Of a DNA stretch of 64,000 bases, positions 16,071-24,761 are shown piece after piece; the first letter of the stretch is position 1, and every line of letters starts with the position of its first letter. This DNA comes from Alphaproteobacteria bacterium (GTDB lineage: Bacteria; Pseudomonadota; Alphaproteobacteria; GCA-016699305). Both the position numbers and the translations under genes were made by a program. Location: the NCBI GenBank assembly GCA_016699305.1, contig CP064970.1, forward strand, positions 1-64,000. The letters run 5' to 3'. Under the pieces are notes generated by a model. It had not been told where the DNA came from. It searched no databases and saw only the letters and a program-made list of their open reading frames with translations.

Positions 16071-17972
16071 ATGACGGATTCAGGCGATAGCGCGCTCAAT
16101 GTCCCGCTTGTCATGGCGCGCTGGCTCCGCACCTTGGAGGGGTTCGATGCGTCTGTGGAGAATTTGTATCGGGAAGACAGCAGCTATGATGTGCCGTCTA
16201 TAGAACGGGTTATCGATACTGATCCACTGATAAAGGCTGCGGCGCATATTCGATCCCAAATGATTCAAACGCTGTGTGGATTGTCAGAGGCTGATAGTCG
16301 TGCTTGCGCGGCTTTTAAGTTGGAACGGCAAAACGGATACTGGGCTTGGCGACATGCCGCCGATTTGATGCCTCTGGCATCGGACGAAGAAAAATTGTTC
16401 GAGCAGATATGTGATCAATTGACTCGGCCCTGGGACCAGCCTGGCATGCTTCGGGCATGCAATCTTTTGCGTCTGTATCCATGGAGGCATGTATGGCGCG
16501 CGCCTATTCAGATGTATGGCCTGGCTTCGCCCCTGTTGGTGCAGAATTATATCGAGACGATGCTGCATGAACCGTCCTGGTTGATGCAGAGGGAGGATGC
16601 GGGGCTGTTGGCGCAGCATCGGGTAGGTCTATTTTCAACTTCTGAAAAATGGTTGCTCGACAATTCCATTCCAACGCCAGCGCGCAAGGCGGCGGCGTTG
16701 ATGCTGCTGGATTGGGGGCGCACGGCGGCATGTCTGGCGGCGGATATCGATTTATCGGGAAGCTTGTCAGCTCGGCATCGCATGATTGACGCGGCGGCGG
16801 GTCTGTTCACAGACAGCGACGGAGCATCGGCCCAGGAAGGGCATCATGCCGCGCCCCCGCCGGCTAAGACAAAGCGGCGCGTGGGCATCATGTGCGAGAG
16901 CGTGCATCCCACCCCTCGGGCGTGGAGCGTGCTGGCCATCGCCATGGCCCTACCCGCAGACATGTTCGAAATCGTGATTTTGACTCCTGACTACGACATC
17001 TCCTTCACGGCGAATGCCGATTTCTCACGGCCTTTGTTCAATCGCATCGACCGAATCCATAAATTGATCGGCACGCCCGCGCAGGTGCGCGTGGCGTTGC
17101 GGGAAGAGGACTTGGATGTTCTGATCTTGGCCATCACGCCTTTCCAAGGCGGCAAATTCGATTATGTGCTGCGTGAGCGTTTTGCCCCGCGTCAGTATCT
17201 GATGGACCGCTTTTGGCCCGCCCATGTGGATCGTTTGGTCGTGGATGCCGTGATCTCGGAAAATGTGGATGCAACCGCATGGACCAATGCTCCCGTTGTG
17301 GCGATCGGGCCTGCGGCGCAATTCTCGCCCATGGCATGCAGTGTGTTGGCGCGTCATGAATCCCTTAGCCGTGCGAGTTTGGGACTGACCCAGGATCAGC
17401 CCGTGCTGTTCGCTCTGCCCCCTGGCATTACCATGACGGCGGATATTCCACAGATGTGGGTCGAGGCTTTGGTAGCGGTTCCGGGGTCTGTGCTGCTGAT
17501 TAGCCCTTATCCCCATGCGCAGGATATAACTTTGCGTCACGCATTGACGCAAGCCTGTCAGTCGCGCGGGATCAATGCGGATCGGCTGCGCTTCTTGTCG
17601 GATCTGAACGCCGGGGACTTAAGACAATTATTCGCCATGGCGGATGTGTGCTTGGCATCGGATATGGGGTTTGCTCCCCTGTCGCTCAACGATGTCCTTG
17701 GGGCTGGCGGCGTTCCTGTCTTGGTGGCGTCTGCGGGAGCGCGAGGCGACCGCGCCCGATCATGGATGCGTGGCCATGGCCTTGAAGATCTTTGCATCAG
17801 CCAGGACGAGCATGCTGGGGCGCATATGGCGCGGTTGCTGGAAGATTCGAAGGAACTTCAGTCCTGGCGTTGCCGCATCGCCAAGCTGGCGCAGCAAGAT
17901 GATGGGGAGCGTCTGGCCGGGGCCGTCAAGGCGGCAAGCGCTGTTCTACCTGATGCCCTAGTCAGGCCATAA
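16071..17972 (+). CDS. Divergent GT41 (SPINDLY/OGT-like) protein
   Basis: This protein of 633 residues has a helical N-terminal half (about 1-265) with no clear TPRs and a Rossmann-type C-terminal half beginning KRRVGIMCESVHPTPRAW. The C-terminal half aligns by eye with the neighbouring convergent GT41 protein: VPGSVLLISPYPHAQDITLRHAL and DLRQLFAMADVCLASD match SILLLSPYNPSWDATFWSL and NRIMLLGDVFLGSF. At the sugar-nucleotide loop it has GFAPLSLNDVLGAGG where the partner has HGGSTSVMLSLLHAT, so the signature HGG is missing. It may be an inactive or re-tasked paralogue, possibly a partner subunit. It sits beside the sugar-biosynthesis operon. Confidence 0.65.
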   Translation: MTDSGDSALNVPLVMARWLRTLEGFDASVENLYREDSSYDVPSIERVIDTDPLIKAAAHIRSQMIQTLCGLSEADSRACAAFKLERQNGYWAWRHAADLMPLASDEEKLFEQICDQLTRPWDQPGMLRACNLLRLYPWRHVWRAPIQMYGLASPLLVQNYIETMLHEPSWLMQREDAGLLAQHRVGLFSTSEKWLLDNSIPTPARKAAALMLLDWGRTAACLAADIDLSGSLSARHRMIDAAAGLFTDSDGASAQEGHHAAPPPAKTKRRVGIMCESVHPTPRAWSVLAIAMALPADMFEIVILTPDYDISFTANADFSRPLFNRIDRIHKLIGTPAQVRVALREEDLDVLILAITPFQGGKFDYVLRERFAPRQYLMDRFWPAHVDRLVVDAVISENVDATAWTNAPVVAIGPAAQFSPMACSVLARHESLSRASLGLTQDQPVLFALPPGITMTADIPQMWVEALVAVPGSVLLISPYPHAQDITLRHALTQACQSRGINADRLRFLSDLNAGDLRQLFAMADVCLASDMGFAPLSLNDVLGAGGVPVLVASAGARGDRARSWMRGHGLEDLCISQDEHAGAHMARLLEDSKELQSWRCRIAKLAQQDDGERLAGAVKAASAVLPDALVRP

Positions 17973-18118
17973 GCCTCCATACATGTTGAAGGGTCTAAGA
18001 TTCAGCACAGGCGCGAATGGCGGGTGATGGATGCTCGCCGTCGCGAGCATGACTCGTTGAGAGGTTGGAATCACAAAAGCTTTTGAGTTCTTGTGGGGAT
18101 CCAGTTCTTTCCCTGTCT

Positions 18119-18160
18119 CACGGGAGTCACCCTCGTGAAAACGAGGGTCCATCACCTGTC
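18119..18160. repeat. REP-like palindromic element, copy 1
   Basis: The stem ACCCTCG/CGAGGGT (18129-18135 with 18142-18148) is followed by TCCATCACCTGTC. Those 13 bases also end a second stem-loop at 43561-43600. It lies in the 245-base gap between the two convergent GT41 genes; nothing else is recognised in that gap. Confidence 0.6.
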
Positions 18161-18217
18161 CTTGCCGATGGAGCTCATGGTCCAGACTTATCATTCCCAT
18201 ACAAGCTGATATGGAAA

Positions 18218-20182
18218 TTAGTCGAACTGAGTATAAACCTCGCTTGATGCGGCTGGGTTAGGAACTGCGCTATCAGTCGCGGCAAGGATGCGGTCTTCGA
18301 TCAAGCGATCAAAGACCGTCTGCATGTTCGCGCTGTTACGCATGCCGTCGAAGAAGGGGAAGTCAAGTTTATCCTGGCGCGCCTTCAATGTGTCGCGGAT
18401 GGATTGCCGCCATGCCGGGTCGTTGCCCAGCCGCGCGGCGATATCAACGTATTCTTGCGTGCTTTGGGCGACCACCTCGCCCAGGCCGATATTGGCCGTT
18501 AGGTTGGCGTCCGTCGTGCCGCGCAGCCAAGGGCTTTGCCGAACCACAAGCGGCGTGGCGTGCAAAAGAGACAACATGACCGAGGTCGATCCGCCATGAG
18601 GGAAGCTGCCCAGAAAAACATCGCCCAGCAGCATGATGCGGTTGCCCATGGTCGGCGTTAGAACGCCGGTCAGTCGCACACGGGCGGGATCGATCTGCGG
18701 GAAGCGTTTGAACATGGCTCGCAGCCGCGCGGCCAGCGTCAGCGACCAGAATGTGGCGTCCCAGCTGGGATTGTAAGGGGACAAAAGCAATATGCTGCCC
18801 GGTACGCGCTCCAGGATTCGCATCCAGCTGTCCAACAGCGTGGGCACAAGCTTTTGCGCGGCGTGGCCGTTGTAAAAGACCACGGCATCCTCCGGCAGTC
18901 CCAGCGTCGCTCGGGTCAACGCCTCGTCCGGTTCGGTCGGTGGGCGCGGATCGTACCAGACCATGGGAGATGGAGTCGTCACCACGTCTTCGGGACATTC
19001 GGCGCGGTATTTACGAAGGCACCATTCCGGGGCATCGCCCGTGATGCAGGCGTCGAAACTGGGATGCCCCATGCTCATCGGGATCATGCTGTTCAGCCAT
19101 AGCTGCAGCCGGGCCAGACGATGGCTCAGCAGCATGTCTAGGCCCGAATAGGCGGTCGCAACGACGAATATATCCAGATCGTCGGCCAAGATAGTACGAA
19201 CCTTGTCACGGACGGTGCCACTCAATGAGACGGTCTTGTGCGCGGTGCGATAGATCAAGCGATAGAAATTCAGACGATGCTCGCTGTTCGGATCATGGCG
19301 ATCCAGCGAGTAGAAATAGAGTTGATAACGCTTGGAATCAAAATTGACGAAATGGGAAAAGGTGGCGCGCGTATCCGTATAGTCCACCAGGTTGCGCGTC
19401 AGGATGCCCAGACGGATCGGTGCGTCAGGCCAGCGCGGACGTGGCGGCGAGACGGGCAGAGGCTCCGCTAAATAAGGTATGGAGGCCACCAGGCTTTTGA
19501 ACAGACATCCCCGCTCTCGTACCAGGTCATCGGCAGGTTGGTCCGAGTGTTGCGCCGGAGAGGTGTCCAAGCGATCTGCGATGGCTTTACGAAGTAGGCT
19601 TTTACGCAACGCGGTCCAACGCGGATGATGGGTCGCGCTCTCCTTAGCTTGGTTTTCTAGCCAAGCTATCAGGCGGCGGATCGTGCCCAGCCATAATTTT
19701 TCATCGTCCGGATCGATGAAATAGGACGGCCGTGTCAGGATCATCAAGGCTTGGCCGTAGCGGGAATCGTTCAGATCCTCGACTCCCTTCAGGACCGGAA
19801 TCTTGTGGGGCTGGTCGTATAAGGAGACAATGAGAAGGGCGCGGAAGACCTCGGGATTGGTGACAGGATGCGCCAACATGCCGCGCATCACGTCCAGAAT
19901 CTCTCTCTCGGTCTTTTCCAACGGCTGGTCGATAATCGCGCCCATCAGGGAATTGCCGAATTCAATGAGCCGCAGGCCAGTGTCTTCGCGCAGCGTATCG
20001 GCGGGCACGGATACGATGGCCGAGAGTATCTGTAAACGCAGTTTCGCCAGTTCGGACGCCACCGCATCCATCCCTACGGGGGCGGTTAGGCTGGGGTGGC
20101 GCATCTGGTTGAAAACGCCATTCGTCACCTGGCGCATGCGCGAAGTGGCGGCCATCAGTACGGAAGCAACGTCAACACTCAT
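18218..20182 (-). CDS. GT41 (SPINDLY/OGT-like) glycosyltransferase
   Basis: This protein of 654 residues has a helical N-terminal ~240 residues (no obvious TPR consensus) and a C-terminal GT41-type domain. It shows IRLGILTRNLVDYTDTRATFSH, RLARLQLWLNSMIPMSMGHPSFD, LPEDAVVFYNGHAAQKLVP, GSILLLSPYNPSW, DVFLGSFPHGGSTSVM and TPLVVRQSPWLRGTTDANL. This is the canonical set for bacterial OGT/SPINDLY-like transferases. It likely adds a sugar to a protein such as flagellin or another surface protein, or to a glycan. It faces the 16071-17972 paralogue convergently and flanks a nucleotide-sugar operon, so these genes may feed one glycosylation pathway. No signal peptide is seen, so it should act in the cytoplasm. 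Confidence 0.85.
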   Translation of the reverse strand: MSVDVASVLMAATSRMRQVTNGVFNQMRHPSLTAPVGMDAVASELAKLRLQILSAIVSVPADTLREDTGLRLIEFGNSLMGAIIDQPLEKTEREILDVMRGMLAHPVTNPEVFRALLIVSLYDQPHKIPVLKGVEDLNDSRYGQALMILTRPSYFIDPDDEKLWLGTIRRLIAWLENQAKESATHHPRWTALRKSLLRKAIADRLDTSPAQHSDQPADDLVRERGCLFKSLVASIPYLAEPLPVSPPRPRWPDAPIRLGILTRNLVDYTDTRATFSHFVNFDSKRYQLYFYSLDRHDPNSEHRLNFYRLIYRTAHKTVSLSGTVRDKVRTILADDLDIFVVATAYSGLDMLLSHRLARLQLWLNSMIPMSMGHPSFDACITGDAPEWCLRKYRAECPEDVVTTPSPMVWYDPRPPTEPDEALTRATLGLPEDAVVFYNGHAAQKLVPTLLDSWMRILERVPGSILLLSPYNPSWDATFWSLTLAARLRAMFKRFPQIDPARVRLTGVLTPTMGNRIMLLGDVFLGSFPHGGSTSVMLSLLHATPLVVRQSPWLRGTTDANLTANIGLGEVVAQSTQEYVDIAARLGNDPAWRQSIRDTLKARQDKLDFPFFDGMRNSANMQTVFDRLIEDRILAATDSAVPNPAASSEVYTQFD

Positions 20183-20302
20183 GCGCCAAATGTGGCAGTA
20201 TCAGACTCTGCGTGCAAGCGCGTTGCTTGACCCAAGCCCAGCCAAGCCATTCATGATCATGGGAAAACGAGGCATAGATATGTCTATGGCGAATCGGTCG
20301 GG

Positions 20303-20665
20303 TTAGTGCGACTGATCCTCTTCCTCGATGTCTTCTTCTTCGGCGTCGAGCACATCTTCCACATCCACATCGTCGCCTAGCTCGTCGGTGTCTTCGATCA
20401 CGACGTCTTCCACATTGCCCTCGTCGCCTTCCAGGCCGGGGATGATGGGGGCCTCGTCATCGGCAAAAGGCGTCACGGCCTTTTTGGGCGCACGCACCTT
20501 TTCTTCGGCAGGAACGGCTGCGCTGCGGCGTCTGGACTTGCTCTGCGCCTCGGGGTCGAAAACCGCGCCGCATTCCGGGCAAGACGGCTTGGCCTTCTTG
20601 AGGTCGTAAAAACGGGTCCCGCAGCTTAGGCAGATTCGCTTGGTGCCCCATTCCGGCTTGGCCAT
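20303..20665 (-). CDS. FYDLN-acid protein (TIGR02300 family)
   Basis: This protein of 120 residues starts MAKPEWGTKRICLSCGTRFYDLKK and has a second pair, CPECG, so it is a small zinc ribbon (CLSC...CPEC). A basic region follows (KSRRRSAA) and then a long Asp/Glu-rich tail. This arrangement defines the alphaproteobacterial TIGR02300 family. The function is unknown. No operon partner is evident; the next reverse-strand gene is 133 bases upstream. The acidic tail is typical and not a sign of decay. Confidence 0.93.
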   Translation of the reverse strand: MAKPEWGTKRICLSCGTRFYDLKKAKPSCPECGAVFDPEAQSKSRRRSAAVPAEEKVRAPKKAVTPFADDEAPIIPGLEGDEGNVEDVVIEDTDELGDDVDVEDVLDAEEEDIEEEDQSH

Positions 20666-20798
20666 GTCATACCCCCAAAAAGTCCATCAATACGCCAGCG
20701 CCCACAAAACACCAGCATCGGCGTGCCGTTTGCCATGATCTGACGCAGATGTCAAAAAAAAGTTTCAGGACGGCCAAATATTTGGCGTGGCTGCACTT

Positions 20799-21347
20799 TT
20801 AAGGATGGGGTGTCGAGGCGGGCGATTCGGCCTGTGCCGTCGCCTGTTGACCGCATTTTGGCTTGCTGAAGGCTGCCGTACGCACCACAGCGCCCACCTC
20901 ATGCTGCAAATCTGCCTCACTCCATCCCAAACTGGCAATCAGGCGCGGTCCGTTCGAGGTGCAATAGGCGGCAGGAGAAGCCACGGTGGCGATACGCTGG
21001 GAAATATCGTTCGCCAGGGTCGTGCGCAGGCGATCCAGATCCGCCGTACCGCCGCCTTGGCTGCGATAGTGGCTCAGCATCACTTGTTCCCATTTCTTGA
21101 TGTTCTTCAGGTTCTTGCGGGTGAAACTGGTATAGTTCTTGATAAGGTCTTCGCCCTTTGCTCCGCGTAGACAGGTGATGGCGGTGACCATCAATTCGCT
21201 ATGCAGACGCAAAGCGCTTTCGGCTTCGGCTTCAGACGGTTCATAGCATCCAGCCGCTTGGGCGGGAGAGGCATTCGCCAAGGAACACGCTAAAAAAGCG
21301 GCGGCGCATAACGTTCCATAACGGAAGAAGATCGTCATTTTGGTCAC
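20799..21347 (-). CDS. Secreted conserved protein, unknown function
   Basis: This protein of 182 residues has a clear Sec signal (basic start, LCAAAFLACSLANASPAQA, cleavage near residue 31). The mature part has Cys at GCYEP, TAITCLRG, AAYCTS and PKCGQ, an even number that fits two disulfides. The central helix-rich text contains YTSFTRKNLKNIKKWEQVML. GAGGTGA lies about 6 bases before the ATG at 21347. No family name is recognised. It is expected in the periplasm and is divergent from the carbonic anhydrase-like gene. Confidence 0.75.
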   Translation of the reverse strand: MTKMTIFFRYGTLCAAAFLACSLANASPAQAAGCYEPSEAEAESALRLHSELMVTAITCLRGAKGEDLIKNYTSFTRKNLKNIKKWEQVMLSHYRSQGGGTADLDRLRTTLANDISQRIATVASPAAYCTSNGPRLIASLGWSEADLQHEVGAVVRTAAFSKPKCGQQATAQAESPASTPHP

Positions 21348-21473
21348 CTCGGTCAGGTTGAGCTTCTTGTGAGGTTATTGCGGTTTGTAGCCGAGTTTGC
21401 AAGTCTTGTGCCCAAGCTACCATGGATGCAGGAAAATGTCCGAATCTCCCCAAGGTCAGGAAACAGCAAAAAC

Positions 21474-22013
21474 ATGGCCGGGACCTGTTATTCTCCCTTA
21501 TCGGGGATTTGGCCTCGGTTGGCTCCGGATGCGTTTGTCGCGCCGGGCGCGGTGGTGGTGGGGGATGTGGAGATCGGCTCGCAAAGCAGCATATGGTTTG
21601 GCTGCGTCCTGCGCGGGGACGTGCATTCCATCCGTATCGGGGCGCGCACCAATATCCAAGATGGAACCGTGATCCATGTGACCACAGGCGGGCAGGGGAC
21701 GCAGATCGGCGATGACGTCACCATCGGCCACGCCGTTTTGCTGCATGACTGCGTCATCGAATCGGGGGCCTTTATCGGTATGCGGGCGATTGTGTTGGAT
21801 GGCGCTCGTGTCGCATCGGGCGGCATGCTGGGGGCGGGGGCCTTGTTGCCGCAGGGGCGACATGTGCCCGGGGGCGAATTGTGGCTGGGTGCGCCGGCGC
21901 GGTTCGCCCGATCCTTGCGCTCGGATGAAAATGCCATGATCCATGACCGTGCCGCGCATTATGCGGCGTTGGGCCAAGAATATCTATCCATGCAAAAGGG
22001 GAATGCGGCATGA
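21474..22013 (+). CDS. Gamma-carbonic anhydrase-like left-handed beta-helix protein
   Basis: This protein of 179 residues belongs to the YrdA/PaaY/CaiE hexapeptide family. Hexapeptide turns run from APGAVVVGDVEIG to MLGAGALLPQG. The metal-site residues are visible: HVTTGGQGTQIGDDVTIGHAVLLHDC contains the trimer-interface histidines. The start at 21474 gives the family's usual length; an in-frame ATG at 21369 would add 35 unlikely residues. It overlaps the Rieske gene by 4 bases. Whether it is an active carbonic anhydrase is not known. Confidence 0.88.
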   Translation: MAGTCYSPLSGIWPRLAPDAFVAPGAVVVGDVEIGSQSSIWFGCVLRGDVHSIRIGARTNIQDGTVIHVTTGGQGTQIGDDVTIGHAVLLHDCVIESGAFIGMRAIVLDGARVASGGMLGAGALLPQGRHVPGGELWLGAPARFARSLRSDENAMIHDRAAHYAALGQEYLSMQKGNAA

Positions 22014-22567
22014 GCCAATCCGACGACGCGCCTTCGCGCCGTGAATTTTTGGGCCTTGCCGCCTGTGCCATGGCCGGGGTAGGGGTCTTGGCGGCGGCGG
22101 CGCCTTTTGTCATGGCTTCGGGACCGGGGCAGATGGACGACACGGCAAGCGTGGTGGATGTCGATTTGGGGGACATGCTTCCAGGCACACAAAAAATCGT
22201 GTCCTGGCAGGGTAAGCCGGTCATTATCCGCCATCGCACAGCCGAAGATATGGCCAGCGCGCGCGGCGATGATGCAGCTCAGGGCCTTATCGACCGCGCC
22301 CGTGATGCCGATCGTGTGCGCGGTTCGGTGATTGATGGTCAGGCGGCCCCGCAATGGTTGGTGCTGGTGGGTGTTTGTGCTCATCTGGGGTGCATGCCAG
22401 GACCGGCGCGCGATTCCCAAAATACAGGCGGCTGGGTATGCCCGTGCCATGGTTCCCGTTTTGACTCTTCGGGCCGTGTCCGTAGCGGTCCTGCAGCTCG
22501 CAACATGGCGGTGCCGCCCTATCGCTTCGTCACGCCCACGCGCATTCGGATCGGTGAAGAGGCATGA
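22010..22567 (+). CDS. petA: Ubiquinol-cytochrome c reductase Rieske iron-sulfur subunit
   Basis: This protein of 185 residues carries the 2Fe-2S subunit of the bc1 complex. The N-terminal SRREFLG and following hydrophobic helix form the Tat-type signal/anchor. Cluster ligands are C123-x-H125 and C144-x-x-H147, with C128 and C146 forming the disulfide (CAHLGC and CPCHGS boxes). All essential residues are present, in contrast with the partner cytochrome c1. It overlaps the cytochrome b/c1 gene by 4 bases, so the two are translationally coupled. Confidence 0.95.
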   Translation: MSQSDDAPSRREFLGLAACAMAGVGVLAAAAPFVMASGPGQMDDTASVVDVDLGDMLPGTQKIVSWQGKPVIIRHRTAEDMASARGDDAAQGLIDRARDADRVRGSVIDGQAAPQWLVLVGVCAHLGCMPGPARDSQNTGGWVCPCHGSRFDSSGRVRSGPAARNMAVPPYRFVTPTRIRIGEEA

Positions 22568-24402
22568 CCAAACACCCTGGTATTCTGGCTTGGTGGAATC
22601 AACGTTTGCCTGTGGGCGCGTTCTGGCAACGTCATGTCGCTGGCCATCGCGTGCCGCGCAATTTGAATCCGATGTGGAGCTTTGGCGCGGCGGCGACGTT
22701 GCTTCTGCTGGTCATCATGTTCAGCGGTTTCGTGTTGGCGCTGCATCTGCGCGTGGATGTGGATCAGGCGTTTGATAGCGTGCAGCGTTTGGTGCGCGAA
22801 GTGCCTTATGGTTGGTTGATGCGGTCGCTGCACGCGCATGGTGTCTCATTCCTATTTTTCGCCGTCACGGCGCATATGCTGCGCGGCGTGTATTACGGAT
22901 CGTTCAAGCCGCCGCGCGAGGTGGTGTGGATCATCGGCGTGGTCATGGGGCTTGTGATGTTGGGCTGCGCCTTCACGGGTGCCGTGTTGTCGTGGTCGCA
23001 AACGGGATACTGGTCGGCCACGGTGGTCACTGATCTGGCCTCGGTCCTGCCTGGCGGCGATTCTGTGGTGACATGGTTGCGCGGCGGCGAGACCTTGGGC
23101 ACACCAACATTGCAACGCTTCTTTGTGCTGCATCTGTTGTTGCCGTTTTTGTTGCTGTTCTTGCTGGGGCTGCATATTTGGGCGATTCATGCGGTCGGCT
23201 CCAACAATCCCACGGGGATTGAGCCGCGCGCGGCGAACGAGACCAAGCCCTTCTTTCCCAACCATCTGGCACGAGTGGGGCTGCATCTGTGTTTCATGAT
23301 GATGCTCTATGCGGCCTGTGTCTTCTTTTGGCCCGAGGCATGGAACGATCCAAACACTTTGCGTCCGGCCGATCCGATGCAAACCCCTGCCCAAATTGCC
23401 CCGGCCTGGTATCTGCGGCCCTATTTCGCCATGCTTCGCGCGGTTCCAGATAAGGCCTTGGGCGCGCTGGCATTGCTGGCCGGATTGTTGGTGCCTTTGG
23501 CACTGCCCTGGTTGGATCGCCATCCGGTGCGTAGCGGGCGTTATCGTCCGTGGTTCCGTGCATGTTTCGCGGGATATGTGGCGGCATGGTTGGCCTTGAT
23601 CTGGGCGGGCGGGCAAGAGGCTCAAGGTGCGGCGTTGCTGGTCGCGCGCTTGGGTACCGCCTATGTGCTGGGGTTCTTCTTGGTGATGTTGCCTCTGCTG
23701 TCCCGCTTTGAAAAAGTCCGTCCCATTCCAGCCAGTTTGACTCAGGCCCTCAAGGGCAAGAAACATTTATGCCTATGGCTGTTGTTGGCGGGTGGACTGG
23801 CCCCCGGTTCTTTGCAGGCCGCCACAACCCCGACATGGCCGCATTTGGCGATGTTGGGAAGCTATGACCGGGTGGCCATTCAGCGCGGTTGGCAGGTCTA
23901 TCGTGAACTTTGCTCAAACTGTCCGGCTTTGGCCTTTGTCACCTATCGCCATTTGACAGGGTTGGGCTATGACTTGGCTCAGGCCCGCGCCTTTGCTCGG
24001 CGCGATGCGGGAGGCGTCATGGACGCGCCCTTACGACCAATGGGCGCAGTCTATGATCCGGTGGCTGCGCGAGCGGCCAATCTGTCCTTGATCGTGCGAA
24101 CCACGCCAGGGGGGGAAGCGGCGGTATTTCGCTTCTTGATAGGTCAAGGAGACGGGCTGTCCCCCATCCTTGGGTTGGCCGAGATGCCCATGAGCATAGG
24201 CCAAGCGCAGATGGCCTATGCCGATGCTACCCCCGCCACACCACCGCAGATGGCCTATGACCTGGTGGCTTTTCTGGCCTGGGCCGCCGATCCGAACTTA
24301 GATCAACGGCACCGCCTGGGGCTGGGCGTGATGATCTTTCTTGTTGTTTTTTCGATCATATTCATTGGCCGAGTGGGGCTGAATGTTCCAAAAACCGTTT
24401 GA
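22564..24402 (+). CDS. fbcH: Fused cytochrome b/c1 with a lost c1 heme motif
   Basis: This protein of 612 residues is a single frame of cytochrome b (about 1-400) plus cytochrome c1 (about 410-612), as in fbcH of other Alphaproteobacteria; the precursor is normally cleaved. All four heme-b histidines are in place with the usual spacing (H90/H104, H190/H204). The Qo-site PEWY reads PAWY at 280-283, and WGQM reads WSQT. The c1 part has a signal peptide (LWLLLAGGLAPGSLQA). Its heme site is C450-S-N-C453-P454 where CxxCH is required, and the region between heme site and Met is shortened. The C-terminal anchor helix remains (LGVMIFLVVFSIIFIG). The gene looks intact, with no frameshift, so a heme-free or non-functional c1 may be maintained. 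Electron transfer to cytochrome c is doubtful. Confidence 0.9.
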   Translation: MTKHPGILAWWNQRLPVGAFWQRHVAGHRVPRNLNPMWSFGAAATLLLLVIMFSGFVLALHLRVDVDQAFDSVQRLVREVPYGWLMRSLHAHGVSFLFFAVTAHMLRGVYYGSFKPPREVVWIIGVVMGLVMLGCAFTGAVLSWSQTGYWSATVVTDLASVLPGGDSVVTWLRGGETLGTPTLQRFFVLHLLLPFLLLFLLGLHIWAIHAVGSNNPTGIEPRAANETKPFFPNHLARVGLHLCFMMMLYAACVFFWPEAWNDPNTLRPADPMQTPAQIAPAWYLRPYFAMLRAVPDKALGALALLAGLLVPLALPWLDRHPVRSGRYRPWFRACFAGYVAAWLALIWAGGQEAQGAALLVARLGTAYVLGFFLVMLPLLSRFEKVRPIPASLTQALKGKKHLCLWLLLAGGLAPGSLQAATTPTWPHLAMLGSYDRVAIQRGWQVYRELCSNCPALAFVTYRHLTGLGYDLAQARAFARRDAGGVMDAPLRPMGAVYDPVAARAANLSLIVRTTPGGEAAVFRFLIGQGDGLSPILGLAEMPMSIGQAQMAYADATPATPPQMAYDLVAFLAWAADPNLDQRHRLGLGVMIFLVVFSIIFIGRVGLNVPKTV

Positions 24403-24516
24403 TTGTTCGAATCCAGCATAGTTGACACGATCATGCAGCTTTGAGACAAACTCTATCGCGCGGTTCGTCGATGACGAATCGTTCCTCGTAAGAACGTTGC
24501 AGAAGGTGGAGCAGCC

Positions 24517-24744
24517 ATGGATCCCGTCAGTGCAAAATATCTCGCCGCCGCTTTGGCGCTGTTGCCGGTCTTTGGCGTCGGTTTGGCGCTGGGCAATCTG
24601 GCCAATGCGTGGTTGACGGCGATTGCCCGCAACCCGTCCGCCGCGTCGCAATTGCGTCCCGTGGCGTTCCTGACCTTGGGCATGACCGAAGCCTTGGCCC
24701 TGTTCGCCTTGGCTGTGTCGATCATCCTGCTTTTCGTCGTTTGA
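24517..24744 (+). CDS. atpE: F-type ATP synthase subunit c
   Basis: This protein of 75 residues has two transmembrane helices joined by the polar ARNPSA loop. The second helix holds the ion-binding Glu in GMTEALALFALAVS. The lack of a Na+-type pattern suggests proton use. Ribosome-binding GGTGGAG lies about 8 bases upstream. Genes b' and b follow directly, but atpI and atpB, usually immediately upstream, are not in the window; the bc1 genes stand there instead. Confidence 0.93.
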   Translation: MDPVSAKYLAAALALLPVFGVGLALGNLANAWLTAIARNPSAASQLRPVAFLTLGMTEALALFALAVSIILLFVV

Positions 24745-24761
24745 TGGGAAGGGGCGGCTCG

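Noticed and set aside
22564..24402. Frameshift as the cause of the odd c1 heme motif
   Set aside because: Family-typical text in the same frame continues on both sides of C450-P454 (VYRELCSNC before, FVTYRHLTGLGY after), so only residue changes and deletions are involved.
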